A model generated the notes under the pieces. It did not search any database. It saw only the letters and a program-made list of their open reading frames with translations, and had not been told where the DNA came from. Positions 1 through 12,931 of a stretch of 64,000 nt of DNA are shown here, piece after piece. The position numbers and the translations under genes are program-made. Position 1 is the stretch's first letter; each line of letters begins with the position of its first letter. This stretch comes from Hedera helix (Eukaryota > Streptophyta > Magnoliopsida > Apiales > Araliaceae): positions 6,088,077 through 6,152,076 of the forward strand of contig OX359270.1 of the NCBI GenBank assembly GCA_947179155.2. The letters run 5' to 3'.

Positions 1-1
1 T

Positions 2-2597
2 ACTTCAGAAATTGCTAATGGGGAGGCAGTTTTTGTAAGTCCCACATGTGTTGCAGTTTCATGCAAGCGTTCCCTAAACTTTGACATTCAAGAAGTTGAC
101 CATCGTGATGATGTGGCAAAATCATGTAGCGGGCCTCTGGGCTTCAATTTGGACAACCAGGAAAAATGCGACTTTTTAAGAAAAGTTGCTACTTCCAAGA
201 GAGGTGCTCGTAAAAAGAGGATATTTATTAAAAATAATAGTCATGGAGCCTCAGAAAATTTTGATAAGCATGTCATTGACCTACATCCTGATTTGAACAT
301 AGAAAGCCTAGAAAGAGGTGAAAATTGTGCCAGGAGATTTTTTTATCAATATCATCGTCGAAAGGACAGTGCGGAAAGGTCCTCAATGAAAGCAAAATTT
401 AGCTTAAGTATGGGAGTTGAGGAGTGCACAAGTTCAGCCTCTAACAGAGGGAAGGAGCCGATGGTTGAAAATCCGCATGAAATAGAAAGAGAAGCTGTTA
501 GTGATTCAAACAATCTCTGTAGTACAAATAAAAATGTCTGCCAGCAATTTTATCAGAGGAAATTTCGAGTAAATCAATGTCGACAGAATAGTAGAAAAAT
601 TGGACCAAATTTTCCAAAGATATGGAAAAAAAGTAGGATGAGGAGACAAAAGGCAACCACATTTGCAACTATGTGGTCCCTGATAGAAGCAGAAGACGCA
701 GAGAGAAAGGTGAAAAGAGCATATGGTAGGTGTGAAAAAGCTACCGGGAGACCATTGGCAGAGAAATTGAACCATAAAAGAGTGCAAAATGGGTTCAAGA
801 AATCCAAATTTCACAATCCCCTAATTTTGGGCTGTGATTTTCACATAGAAAAAATATTTCTGCAAATGATTTTGCCTACTGAAGAACAAACTCAGGCAGC
901 AATTGCTGATCCGGAATCTTTCAAGTGTGTCCTAAGCTTGAACCCGGTTGCAATATCTAGAGGGAAGAGGTTCAAGGGGTTCATTCGCAGGAGCATCTTC
1001 AATTCCTCAACTGTGAATTTTAATTTTGTCCAATCACCACCACATTCTTTACTAAAAGACATTGGCAGTGTAAGGTATGGTAGCGAGGTTTATGAGCCTC
1101 GAACTCTTGAAGAGGTTCTACTTACAGAAAGTGAATATTATACGAATTGGAAAGAAAATACAATGGGATTCTGTCTTGATGAGGCTGTGGCTTATGGTAG
1201 TGAAATGAAGGGTCAACTTCCAAGAGAGACTCAAATGCTTGAAGAAGTTCAACTTACAGAAAGTGAAAATTGTAAAACCCTAAGTACAGTGAACTTCTTT
1301 CTTGATGATGCAGTTGCTTATGACAATGAAATTAAGGGGGAGCTACGACCAGAGGATAACTGTCTTGAGGTTGCTGTGTATGAAGATGAAAATTACCCAC
1401 CACAACACAAAGATGTTTTGCTTACTAGTGAAAGTAAAGAAACAAATTCCATCTTTAAATATTCATTAAATCTGTTATTTATATATATTTTCAAAATATT
1501 CCAATCCCCATATTTAGGATGAAAAGTACCCATCCATTTTTATCTATTTATTTTAAATGTAGTCAATTGAGTCACTAATTTCTACTTTTACTGTGAATTC
1601 GGTACAGGATTGATGGATCTTATTGTAAGATTGGAGTGTCTAAACATCAATGATGAATGGAAGCAACTCGTGGTGCGAGATGAGAAGGCCCATGGGGGGG
1701 AACTAGTAATGTTTGGTCCTCCAAAAAAGCGGAAAGTAATTCCTAAGGTGGATAATGACCCAATGACTTTGAGGGCCTGGAAACTTCTGATGGAGAATGA
1801 TGGAAGTGAATCTGTTGAATCAGAAAAGGAATTGGTCGAATGGATGAAAAAAGAGGGAGAAGCTTTTCTTGCAATAATAAAGTCTGCCATGTCCAAGTTG
1901 ACTGATTTTCTAGGTTAGATTTTATCTTACATCATCACTCATAGTAATGATCTAGTATCGGTCTTGGGAAATACTGACATTTTTCCATTTCATTTTTTCC
2001 ATGTGATTACAGTGATGGCTGGACTCAATTTTTATTGTTTTTTTCATTTTTTTTTATTAGTTTAAGTCTGGAATCTGGACTTGTTTATGTGGATAAATTT
2101 ACACAAGCAAACAAAGAACATGAAAATTATATCAAGATAAATTGCAAGCCAAATTCTTGTAAAATATCTTGGCACACAAAAAATGATATATTCACCGTTC
2201 TCCTCTCTTTCTTTACAAGATGTTTAATTTGAAGCAGTCATCTTTCTGCTAACCATAGCCATAACCCTGTTTTGAAGGCTTTCTTTTTGTTCTTTCAATA
2301 AGTTGTTTGAAGACTACTCGTACAAACATTTATAATGATGAATCTGGCTTGAAATTTTAACTTTTTGTTCACTCTTCCTCCGCTGTAAGAGCATTATTGT
2401 AACTTAGCTGACTTGAAAAACTCGTCCGTCACAGGTGATAGACGCTTCTTAGAATGGAAAAGTTCAGTAGTGGCCTCTATAATTGGAGTTTATCTAACTC
2501 AAAATGTGACAGACCTTCTTTCCAGGTAAGCTTGAGGCTATACTGGTTTGTGCAACTACATATAAACACACACACACACACACACATACACACACAC

Positions 2598-2630
<33 letters not shown>

Positions 2631-5600
2631 TGTATGTTTTACTTCACAATTTCATTAACAATGTTGTTGATCATTTTCTACAGCTCCGCCTACATAACTT
2701 TCTGTGCGACATTTCCAGTGAAGCCTAAAAGCAATGGAATTATAAATGATGGGGAAGTTGCATGTAGCCAAGAATCAACTGGAAGTAACATAGGAGCCGA
2801 TTCTCAAAATACGAGTAATCAATGTGCAGATATCAGAAATGAGACTCAAGGACCCAAGTTTGAACAAGCAATTTCAGATGCATTTCCACCTCAAAATATA
2901 GAGGACTCCTTACATAACGAAAATCTGAAAAGCACCAATAATCATTGTAATAGTGAAAGTTCAACTTCGTTTAGAGATATTATAGACTTAGAAGAAACTG
3001 ATTTTCTCCAGCAATTTTGTAGTGATGAGAAAGATAGATTATCATCTAATGCGAACATGAACTTAGAGTCAAACAGGAAAGAAAGTGGAAATCAGAAATC
3101 GGGGTCTATTGATCTGACATCGGGAAATCATGAACCTTTCAGTAAAATTACTACTGCTTCATTTGATATGAATGTGGATTTATTTGACCGTTTAGGATTC
3201 TCTAGTGAACGAGACATGGAGGCTGTAGAGAATAAAGATGAAATTAATGGACCTTTGAAGCTATCAGTGCGTGAAACCACAACTCAGCAGAAGGCAACAC
3301 CGGTAGTGGAAGAGCAAATAACAGTTGATCGAGTTAGCCTACAATCAAATGTCACAACAGAACAAAACATAAATCACCTTGACAGGAAAAAATCAACCCC
3401 AAGAAAAAAGAAAAGTAAGGTCGAGACTAAGCAAGAAACTACAATTGACTGGGATGAATTGAGGAGAACTTATGGTAGTAAAGAAAGAGAAAAGGATGAC
3501 AACGCCATGGATTCTGTTGATTGGGAGGCAGTGAGGAATGCAACAGTTGAAGAGATTGCTCAAACTATAGCTCAACGAGGAATGAATAATGTGCTTGCAG
3601 CACGAATCAAGGTACATTATTTTGTATAAACTTTCATCATTGGCTGAAAGTATGAACTTCAGAAGGCATCGGCTGAGGTGTGAAGTTTTTCTAATTAGCT
3701 TTCATTATTTAATTTTTTACAGGACTTTCTTGAACGAATGGTTAAGGACCATGGAAAAATTGACCTTGAATGGTTAAGAGATGTTCCACCAGATAAAGCA
3801 AAGTAAGTGAAACTGTTATATATCTTTGTGGTTTTGAGTGACTTGATAAAGCAAAATTCTTAATCATCTATGCTTGTAGGGAGTTCCTGCTGAGCATAGA
3901 TGGACTTGGGTTGAAAAGTGTGGAGTGCATACGACTTTTGTCGCTACATCATAATGCTTTTCCGGTAATATTTTAAGTATTTTGTATTTACCAGTTTTCA
4001 TTTAACCAGAGGCTGATCATAATTTCAAAATAACATGGATCATTTTCTTCATAAAGGTTGACACAAATGTTGGCCGTGTAGCAGTGCGTCTAGGGTGGGT
4101 TCCACTTCAGCCACTTCCCGAAGAAGTTCAATTACATCTTCTAAACTCGTAAGTTTAACCAGATCCAAGTCTTACTCTTGTCAGAATAAAAAACTGTTAC
4201 CCAAAATTACTAACTAATTAGAATTAGGTGAAATGAGTTGGAAGAGAGAAGAGAAAGGTATTGAGCGGGATCCAAAGAGAAACCAGGCAGAGTTTTGAAG
4301 GAAAAAGAATAGAAACTATTACTATTAGCTAGAGAAATGAGGTTCAACAACTTTCGACATAACCACCTCAACAAGTTATCACAAATTTAATAACTAAATA
4401 CACATATTGTGATATCATCCATCAGCTCCCACTAACTAACTATAGCTGTCATGTAACAATTTTTGGAAAAAGCAAACATAAGACACTATTACGTAGTACT
4501 CCCTCTATCCCAAAATATAATATCATTATTCACTTTTTAAAGTCAACTTAAGATATTTTTAAACTCAAAATTAACATGAGTTCATTTAATGTTAGTCAAT
4601 AGAATGATGAAATATGTGTACTGTCTAAAAAGTACTACTCATTGTAAGATTTATTATTTCATAATTTTTTATGAATCATCTCAATTTTGAGTTTAAAAAT
4701 GTTTCAAATTGACTTTCAAAAGTTGATAATTGTCATATAATTTGGAGCGGAGGTAGTATAATGTTATATAAAATCCCAAACTACTGCATTCTTGTTTATA
4801 AACTAGTGTTTGGAGGAGTGATTTTCCTGAACCGTTGCATTCTTGTTTATAGAATGGTGTTTGGAGGAGTGATTTTTATCATTTTTACAGAGTGCTAATA
4901 GCATCAATACAAGTACAATGTACTAACAGATACATTGGACTCCCCATCAAAGATGAGATTCTGACATTTTTTCACTTTAGGTACCCTATGCTGGACAAGA
5001 TTCAGAAGTATCTTTATCCGCGACTAAGCACCCTTGATGAAAAAACACAGTAATTTCGCTCTTCCCTCTTTCACAAATAATCTTTTATAGGTGCATGCAA
5101 TCTAGATATTTATTACCAGAGGTCTCCACTTTGCATCCCTTATGAATAAATTCCAATTTATTGGGTGCCACAAGCTGATGTAGATGGAGGGATCAGGGCA
5201 CCACCACCATGGACATAATGTTGTGGGATAAAATTGCGATTGCTAGCATTACTTGTATTACTGTAATTTGGATTGTTGCTGTGAATTCAAGGAGAACTTC
5301 TACTGATTGACATTTCATTTCATGCAGGTACAAATTGCATTATCTAATGATTACATTTGGAAAGGTATAGTGTTATTTGCACTATGCTCTTAGAACATAT
5401 TTTCTATTTGCTTTTTCCCCAGTAAACAATGCTTCAAATCTTTGTAGGTATTCTGCACAAAGAGAAATCCAAACTGCAATGCATGTCCTTTGAGAGGAGA
5501 GTGCAAGCATTATGCAAGTGCATTTGCAAGGTTTGTATCGCATTCTCTGCACATATTTGATTATTGATATATGCTTAACTCCTAGCAAATAAATAAATGG

Positions 5601-8600
5601 CAGCTAGTGCAAATAACAAATGGCAGTAAAGTTAGTTAAGCTCAATGAAGGAGGCTCTATGTTTCAAAACATTAGCTACATTGTCTGTTTACATCGTACT
5701 TAGGCATATCAATTTGTCAATTTTAATACCAAATTGTACTACTTATGTTCCTCTGCCATGAGTCAGTTACTCTGTTACTAAGAACTATTTTTGCATAACA
5801 AAATAAATAAAACTATTTAAAGATACTAATATTTTGAGGATAATGCAAAAAACCTCTCGTGGTTTACCAATTTTTGAGTCACCACCTGTGGTTTGGAAAC
5901 TATTATTTCACCACATGTGATTTCACATTCATTTCCACAACGACACCTGTTAACTATTTTTACCTAGCAATGTTAATTTTTGTGGTTAAAGACTATTCTA
6001 CCCTTCATATTTTATTTTCCTACTAACATGTCTTTATTTTTTTTCTTCTTCAACATCTCACTCTTGTCTAAAAAAAGAAAATTATTAACTGTTTCATAAC
6101 ATTAGAAATAAATCTATTAAGACTAAATTAGAATTAAATTCTATTAAAAAATGTATAAGAAATAAATAAAAAGAAAATAATGAAAACAAAGTAATATCAA
6201 ACTAAATTAAATTAAATCTAAATTGCATTAAAATTAAAATATTTTAACACTCAACTAAAAGTAAAGCTAAATAGTATTGAAACTAGAAGTTAGTAAACTA
6301 AACTAAAATGTATTAAAATTAAATTTATTAGTTGTATTGTAACATGACCAGCATCACTACATCATCTGATGAGTTGTTTCTTCATCATTTGATATTGTCT
6401 GCAACTCTGGATTATCACCATCTTCATTTATCTTAATCTTCTCTGCAGTCAAAGTGAGCAAAATTTGGGTTTGAAATTCCATTAAAAAAATTTCCTTTAT
6501 TGTCATTTCATCATTTACTTTACAATCCGTCTAAGAATAGTGTTCTAAAAATTCCCGCCTAGGTCCGATTAATCCTCGCCTAGACGTTCCCCTGGCGCCA
6601 CACCTAGGCCGCCTAGCGCTCCCCTGGCACCACGCCTAGGCCGCCTAGCGCCTAGTGCCTCGCCTATGCCCAAGGAGGAAAAAAAAATCCCTTCAGAAAA
6701 TTATACTGGACTGAGCCGGCAAGACGGAGAAATTAGGCGGGGCCCTAAGCTGAAAATTTAGGGTTACAATTATTTTTTTTTAATTTTAATAATTAAGTTA
6801 CAAAACGACGACGTAGGAATAGATGAAGAAGTTGAAGGTTGTTCGGGCCTTACTTGGGAAGCGGTTGGTGAAGTATTCGAAGCGGATAGTGTGCTAGAGC
6901 CTAAGAGAAATAGTAGAAATGTTAGAGTAAGAGAACTCCATAAATAATTTTTTTTGTTTGATGATGACACGGAAGAAGAGAGAGATGAGGAGTATGAGTG
7001 TGAGCCCGATGGGGATATTATCTTGGAGAGATATAGAGAAGAAGAGTTAGAGAGAGATATAGTGAGATGTGAAGATGAGGACTATTAGTTTGTATTTTTA
7101 TAATTTGTTTGTGTTTGAACTTTAAATAATTGCATGTTTCTGTTTGAACTTTGACATTAGCAATATAGATATGTGTTTGAACTTTAAGCAAATACCTTTA
7201 TTTTTATTATAAATTGTTTTCCTTTATATGATTGTTTTGTTTGGATAAATATAAGATAAAATATTAAAATTGGCTTAAAATAAAAATCCCGCCTAGACCC
7301 TCCCTGGCCGCCTGCCTCCCGCCTAGCGCCTTTTAGAACCTTGTCTAAGAATTATTAGGATTTCTTTAAGAGTGAATTCGTAACAACCCAAAACCCCAGC
7401 CATTGTCTGGCGATGAAGACTCAACCACACAAATTTTGATGGTAAGATTGTGCGTTTCTCTCTCCTCCCTTCTCTCTCATTCTATATATATAAAGAATGA
7501 GAGAGAAAGAGGTTTTTGATGATCACAACAGATTAGTCAACTTTTCGAATCAATCCACCTGGGTTTGATTTCTAGTATTCCTATATGCAAAAGCAGAGAT
7601 AAACGGAGATGTAGAAGGTTCAAATCATGATTTTGATTTGATTGGATAAGGAAATCCTGTATTTAGAAGAATGAACTTCATTACCGTTGCTGGTGGTCAA
7701 TTTTATCCATCAATACACCTTGGTTTTGATTTCCCTATTTTTTAAGCATGAAGATAAAGGTCCTGAAAGAATGCTAGTATTGATTTGGGTTTTGATGATT
7801 ATGGCTCATTAGTCACCAAAATTGCTTAGAAAACATGAAAAATGGTGGATGTATGAACGAGGGGTAAGCTTTGTTAAATTTGAGGGAGACTTGAGGCTAT
7901 TCATGTCATTTGAGTACTCACTGTTATTGTTGGACAACACTTCACTGGTTTTTCGTGAGTGGAGTCCACTTGCCGTCAAAATGGATGGAAATGAGGTAAA
8001 TTGAAAATAAATGTGAGACCACAAATGGTAAAATAATAGTTGTGGACAACAGGTGGTTTACCTGGAAATTGGAAATTGGAAATTGGTGCAACTCAAATGT
8101 GGTTTTTTGCATTTTACTCTAATATTTTCTGTTGTGATGCTGTGTCATTGAGTTTGGGAAATCAAACAAGACACTTAGAAAATATTCACACCCACCTTCG
8201 TACCTAAGTTGATTAAATATAGTCTTAAAGTTAAGTAATAATACTACTAATTAAATTGAACTATAATTTACAAAAAGAAAGCACTTGCTCTTGTTTACTT
8301 TATAATCTATTAGTTTTAGTGCTAATCTATTATTATGTAAAGCACTTCTCATATTCTATTCTCATCCCTTTTTAAATTGCTTATAGGTCAAGTTAGGCTC
8401 CAAAATCTTCTCCAGCAGTTTATATTCATTGAACGCAAACAAAGAGCTATTTCCTTTAGTTTTGTTACGATTGAAATAAATAAATAAATAAATATAAAAA
8501 GAAAGGAAGAAACGGGAAGGTTTTTGTGATTATTTCAAATATACTTGCATGTTCCAAATTAAAAATACATTTATCTTTGTAGCCCGTTCCAGAAAAAGAG

Positions 8601-11600
8601 ATGCATATATGGTTTAACACAATAAAGTGACATAACGTTTCCACTTTACCATTACTTGTCTACTACAAATTCTGTTGGGAACCATTGTGCCACCACAACT
8701 ACATTCCTCATAATATTACGCATACAAATTTTGGAAATACAGTTATCCTTAAAAATCTTCTTCTTCTTCTTCTTCTTTTTTAATTTTTTTATTTAAAATT
8801 CTCTCTCTATTCTTGGGAAGTCTCTATAATCTCGGGAAGAAGGGAGTATAAGAAGTCACCATGAGTTGTGTCGGATAGTCTGGAACCAATTTGTTCATTT
8901 TTTTTCTTTAATGATTCTTAATTAAATGTGGAACAATTGCAGGTCTTTATTTTTTTATTTTCTAATTTTTTTTATTACTAACAGCTAGTGGCCCATCTGC
9001 AAAAAAAAAGTAAAAAAGACAATCATAAGACATTTTTATACATTTGATTACTGATGTTAGATTGTATATGAAGTGCTAGGCTTGCCCTTCCTGGGCCAAA
9101 GGATAAAAGTGCTGAGACTTCAAACATGTCAGCTGCATTTGATCAAAATCCTTCTGTGCGCATTACCCCACCAACACTGTCTCTTTCAGAGGTTAAAATC
9201 TCAGATGCAGACGATCTAAAACCTTCTGAGATTGACGTCTCAGATTCAAGTTATAGAGCTCAAAATTGTGAACCGATCATTGAAGTTCCAGCGTCTCCCG
9301 AGCCTGAATCTACAGAGACACCCGAACTTAGAGACATTGAGGATTATTACTTTCTAGATTCCGATGATGAGATACCTACAATCAAACTTGATACCGAGGA
9401 GTTAAAGAAAACTTTACAGAATTTCATGGACACAGAAAATCTCTCTCTTCAAGAGGTTGACATTTCAAAAGCGTTGATTGCGATTGAGGAATCTGCTTCA
9501 GTTCGCCCCTCAAAAATGAAGCATGTGGAAAAGTTGAAGACAGTACACCAAGTGTAAGTTGGTAATTCTAATTCTTAGTTTTTGCATCGGAGTTATTGGA
9601 AAGTTGTTAATTAGTTATAACAACCCAGTCACTTAATAAAGTTCATTTAAAAATTGTATTTGATTTTTTTTTTTATGTGTATTTAGTGGCCATGTATAAC
9701 ACCTGATACTCCCTTTATTCCAGAGAAGTCTCACTTTGAAGTTTCTAGAAAACTTGCTATTTTTTGAACTAAAAACATAATATATATATATATATATTTG
9801 AATTTGAAAACAAGCTTTTTGATTATGCTAGCGAAAAAGTCAAAATGGGTCTCTTTTCTAGAGTAAAGGGAGTACTTGACTAGTTAAGCTTTAACCATTC
9901 CCCCAGAGTGCACAATTTGTTGAATTCTTTTCTTCTGAATGCAGCTTTGAGCTCCCAGATTCACACCCTCTTTTGACAGAGGTTAGTTTCTTGACTCATC
10001 TACTACCAATTAACTTCTATGAAGTCTAGTGCATCTGATTATCTGTCTGATACACTATTTATGAATGTACAGTTTGAGAAAAGGGTAACCCTTGATCCAT
10101 GCCCATATCTTCTTGCAATATGGACAACGGGTACAGAAATCGACACAATAGCACTAGTTTTTTGCTCTGAATTGATACTAGCATCTCTTTCTCTCTTTGT
10201 TGCGCTACCTGCAAGTATAGAATGAACTAATAAGAAAACTACACTATGCTATATATATGTTTGCCAATATTAAGCCTGTTGTGGGATATTTTTTATTAGG
10301 TGAAACTTCCAAATCATACCAACAGCCCAAGACTGGAGGCAACTCACTGGAGCTAGAGAGGTGCTGTGAGAATACATGCTGCTCTTCTTCATGCAGTAAC
10401 AATCAAGAACTAACAGTTAAAGGAACAATTTTGGTACGGGAAATGATGCAGATGGAAAAAGAGCTTTATTATTACTACCTCTCTTCAAAAACTAGAGATA
10501 CATTTCCTAAGCGATGACTTTTAAGTAATGGCATGTTAGAAACTTCATTCCACTTTTGGTCTAGCAATATAAATGCATCTTTTGAATGGACTAAAATGCC
10601 AAATTTATTTCTAGTTTTTGAACGGAGTATTATTATCAATATATAATTACTGTAGTATTTAATTATATTAATAGATTATCTTTTAGAAAGTAGAATATTC
10701 AAGAGTTTTTAATCACTAGGATTTGTTTTCCTTTTTAATTAAGATTTTACTTGGTATTCCAGAATTAGGGTTTGTATTCTCCTTTACAAGTTGATTTACT
10801 CTTCATTATTTCCCGGAGTTGAATATATTATGATTCGAGTCTAAAGCTTTGTGCTTTGTTTGTGTGCGCTTCGACCAATTCCATGCTAAGGATAGGTTCT
10901 CCTTTACCTTTATTTCTCATCTTAATCAATACTAATAAACCTTTTCTAAACCTGTCCTGCAACAAGAAAACTAAAATATTACACAATGCTAATTTCCATA
11001 ATTTGTATTCCTCCTTAAATCTGACACATTCAATAATCTGCGAACAGATACCTTGCCGAACAGCAATGAGGGGGAGATTTCCACTCAATGGAACGTATTT
11101 TCAGGTTAATGAGGTAAATTTGCTCCTAACCATACTACTTTGCCATGTTGTTGGACTGGAATATAAACATAATTTCTATGCAGGTATTTGCTGATCATGA
11201 ATCTAGTGAGCACCCAATTGACATTCCCAAAGCGTGGATATGGAATCTGCGAAAGAGAACTCTACATTGTGGAACGTCTACAACATCCATATTTAAAGGT
11301 AAAAATCTATTACTTTTATCTTGGAAACTGTTTTGCGAAGTTCAATTTGGCTTCTCTTGGATGAGTTTTATAATGTCTTACAAATTGCCATTTCTTTACA
11401 TCAGGAGCACCAATGCAGGAAATTCAGTATTGCTTTTGGAGTGGTATGTAGCATCAACTACTTGTATTTGTTGCCATTCATATATGGAAATGCACATCAA
11501 GTTTGTACAAATCTAATTTAACTGAAATTCAAAAGTACTTACAAGTACTACATGATGTAGGACAAGCCCTGCCCAACTTGATTGGACCAATTCAAGAAAT

Positions 11601-12476
11601 AATCTACAACTTAGTATAGGCTTCCGAGTTCCAAAGTCTCTTGTATTGGTTCAACCAAATTGGGTGGGCTCATCCTGCATCAGTTCCCCATTACTACATA
11701 CGGAAAAGGATGTACACAAGCATAACTAGAATGATGAAAGAAAGAAAATTCACAAGGAGTTGATTGAGAAAGGAACTAGTCCTAGATATTATACTTTTCC
11801 AGATTGAAGTATAGGAGTTGGTAAGGTTAAGTTTCAGGCAGTAGGATCCATTTTATGTAAGGTGAAATATCTGTAATAAATTTAACTAGAAATGACAAAC
11901 GCAAAAATCAACAACTCGTTTTAGGATAAAAGTATCAAAACCATTAACAGAAATCCTCCAGTATTATTAAAATACACCTTTTTCAAGTTTTGAGCATGTA
12001 CTAAATAGTCTCTAAGGGGGTCTTGGTGCACACCAGAAGAAAGAAAAATGAAAAGAAAGAAAAACAGGACAATGTTTTATGTTGTAGGAATTTATTATTT
12101 GACATATTGGAATGCTTTTCTTTGCGATGCACTGAAATTATTCATTGTAGAAATCATTGTCATATCATTGTTGTATATGGTTTGTCTGAATAATTCCTGT
12201 GTAGAGATGAAATCTACGTCAAATGAGATTTGGTATGAAATTAGTCTTTTGCGAAAAGCAAGTAGAAGTATCTGTCAAATTTATATCATCCATTTGTAAT
12301 GTGAATTGATTTTGATTCGCTTTTGTAGTGATTATGATACATTTGGTGCAGGATTTATTTGTGTGAGAGGATTTAACAGGACGACGAGGCTAACTGAACG
12401 TTTATACGAAAGATTCCATCTTTCAATTTCTGCTGCTGCTGCAGGGAAGATGAAAGCAAGAAATTCTAATAAGTAG
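2..12476 (+). CDS. DML: DEMETER/ROS1-like 5-methylcytosine DNA glycosylase (5' partial)
   Basis: Nuclear bifunctional glycosylase/AP lyase that excises 5-methylcytosine to start active DNA demethylation. The 5' end lies outside the window. Exons, all GT-AG and phase-consistent: <2-1433, 1608-1913, 2435-2525, 2684-3611, 3723-3802, 3880-3964, 4057-4148, 4981-5049, 5328-5364, 5448-5530, 9074-9553, 9945-9981, 10073-10130, 10300-10433, 11048-11113, 11184-11298, 11405-11443, 12352-12476. Visible domains: the split glycosylase start (GDRRFLEWKSSVVASIIGVY), a variable inter-domain stretch, then HhH-GPD with the catalytic Lys of GLGLKSVEC (codon at 3914) and the Asp of VDTNVGR (4060). The Fe-S loop C-x6-C-x2-C-x5-C has Cys codons at 5454, 5475, 5484 and 5502. 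The C-terminal demethylase domain follows (FPLNGTYFQVNEVFADHES). Catalytic residues are intact. The last exon is divergent after CVRGF. Which paralogue (DME, ROS1, DML) is uncertain. Confidence 0.93.
2569..2637. repeat. (CA)n plus (TATG)n microsatellite in DML intron 3
   Basis: A CA-dinucleotide run passes into about seven TATG units inside the 158-bp intron between exons 3 and 4 of the demethylase gene. It is likely to be length-polymorphic. Confidence 0.9.
4499..4756. mobile_element. Stowaway-like MITE in DML intron 7
   Basis: A 258-bp element bounded by TA dinucleotides (4497-4498 and 4757-4758). Its terminal inverted repeats read CTCCCTCTATCCCAAAATAT on the left and CTACCTCCGCTCCAAATTAT from the right on the other strand. 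The CTCCCTC-type end and TA target site are typical of Tc1/mariner-derived Stowaway MITEs. There is no coding capacity. Confidence 0.8.
6538..7343 (+). mobile_element. Internally deleted hAT element nested in the MULE
   Basis: An 806-bp element with a perfect 8-bp target duplication TCTAAGAA (6530-6537 and 7344-7351). Its ends are TAGTGTTCTAAAA and, from the right, CAAGGTTCTAAAA, both hAT-like. Subterminal GC-rich repeats of the type CCTAGGCCGCCTAGCGC occur several times near the left end and again near the right end. Such motifs are usual transposase-binding sites. The interior keeps only the tail of a transposase frame. Confidence 0.85.
6822..7088 (+). pseudogene. hAT transposase C-terminal tail remnant
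   Basis: One reading frame of about 88 codons. It begins with an acidic stretch and SGLTWEAVGE, continues with an Arg-rich segment (RNSRNVRVRELH), and ends in a long Glu/Asp-rich tail before a TAG stop. A single TAA at 6945 interrupts it. The LTWE..GE motif and acidic tail resemble the region after the dimerisation domain of plant BED/hAT transposases. The catalytic core is absent, so the element cannot move itself. Family assignment is from recall. Confidence 0.6.
9709..9872. mobile_element. Short Stowaway-like MITE in DML intron 11
   Basis: A 164-bp element bounded by TA (9707-9708 and 9873-9874). Its ends read CTCCCTTTATTCCAGAGAAG and, from the right, CTCCCTTTACTCTAGAAAAG. An (AT)n run lies in the middle. 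It has no coding capacity. Confidence 0.75.
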
Positions 12477-12552
12477 AAATTACACCTCGAGTCCTTGATG
12501 TAGAGTCCATTCTTTCACATTTAGATATTGATTTACAAATGTGCATATGCAT

Positions 12553-12630
12553 AGTAGAAGCCAACTAATGTATTCTGTGAAAGTACAGGTAAGTAGAAGC
12601 CAACTAATGTATTCTGTGAAAGTACAGGTA
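12553..12630 (+). repeat. 39-bp tandem duplication just 3' of the DML stop codon
   Basis: Two perfect 39-bp units (12553-12591 and 12592-12630), about 75 bp after the stop codon and probably in the 3' UTR. Each unit ends in CAGGTA, so both junctions look like splice donors (CAG|GTAAG). Confidence 0.9.
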
Positions 12631-12798
12631 AGAATATTGGATTAAAATCCACCCCCCCACTCCCCTCCCCAATTTTTTTTGTAGAATGTTTACTTTATTT
12701 CTTTTACAGTTGTTTCAAGTCTTTTATCACTTTCTTGAAAACTTGTTCGTATCAAAAGGTTGAACTACATATCTGTCCCTCCAAGTTGCCATCAAATT

Positions 12799-12931
12799 TC
12801 AGAGTGGCCCTTTAATTGGTAAAAGTAACACTTTCATCTTCAAAGTTGGTATTATAGTCAATTTTTGTTTCTTAGGCGAACTTGGAGGACGAAAGTGTCA
12901 GATTTTTGCCAATTAAGAGACCACTGTCCGT
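12799..12931. repeat. Imperfect inverted repeat (foldback element)
   Basis: Arms of roughly 50 bp at 12799-12848 and 12878-12931 pair imperfectly. The core TTAATTGG near 12812 pairs with CCAATTAA near 12910. No target duplication was resolved. Probably a decayed MITE. Confidence 0.5.

Larger units (their letters stand above)
5836..8119. mobile_element. Non-autonomous Mutator-like element (MULE) in DML intron 10
   Basis: The ends match as inverted repeats: GAGGATAATGCAAAAAACC on the left and GAGTAAAATGCAAAAAACC read from the right. They are flanked by a perfect 9-bp duplication, TAATATTTT (5827-5835 and 8120-8128), the Mutator hallmark. No transposase is seen. A hAT element (6538-7343) sits inside it, so the MULE itself is about 1.47 kb. 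The interior has a CT-rich tract near 7455-7490. Together the two make up about two thirds of the 3.5-kb intron. Confidence 0.8.

Noticed and set aside
506..814. Antisense open frames over the demethylase exon
   Set aside because: They are shadows of the + strand coding exon; no homology or splice support.
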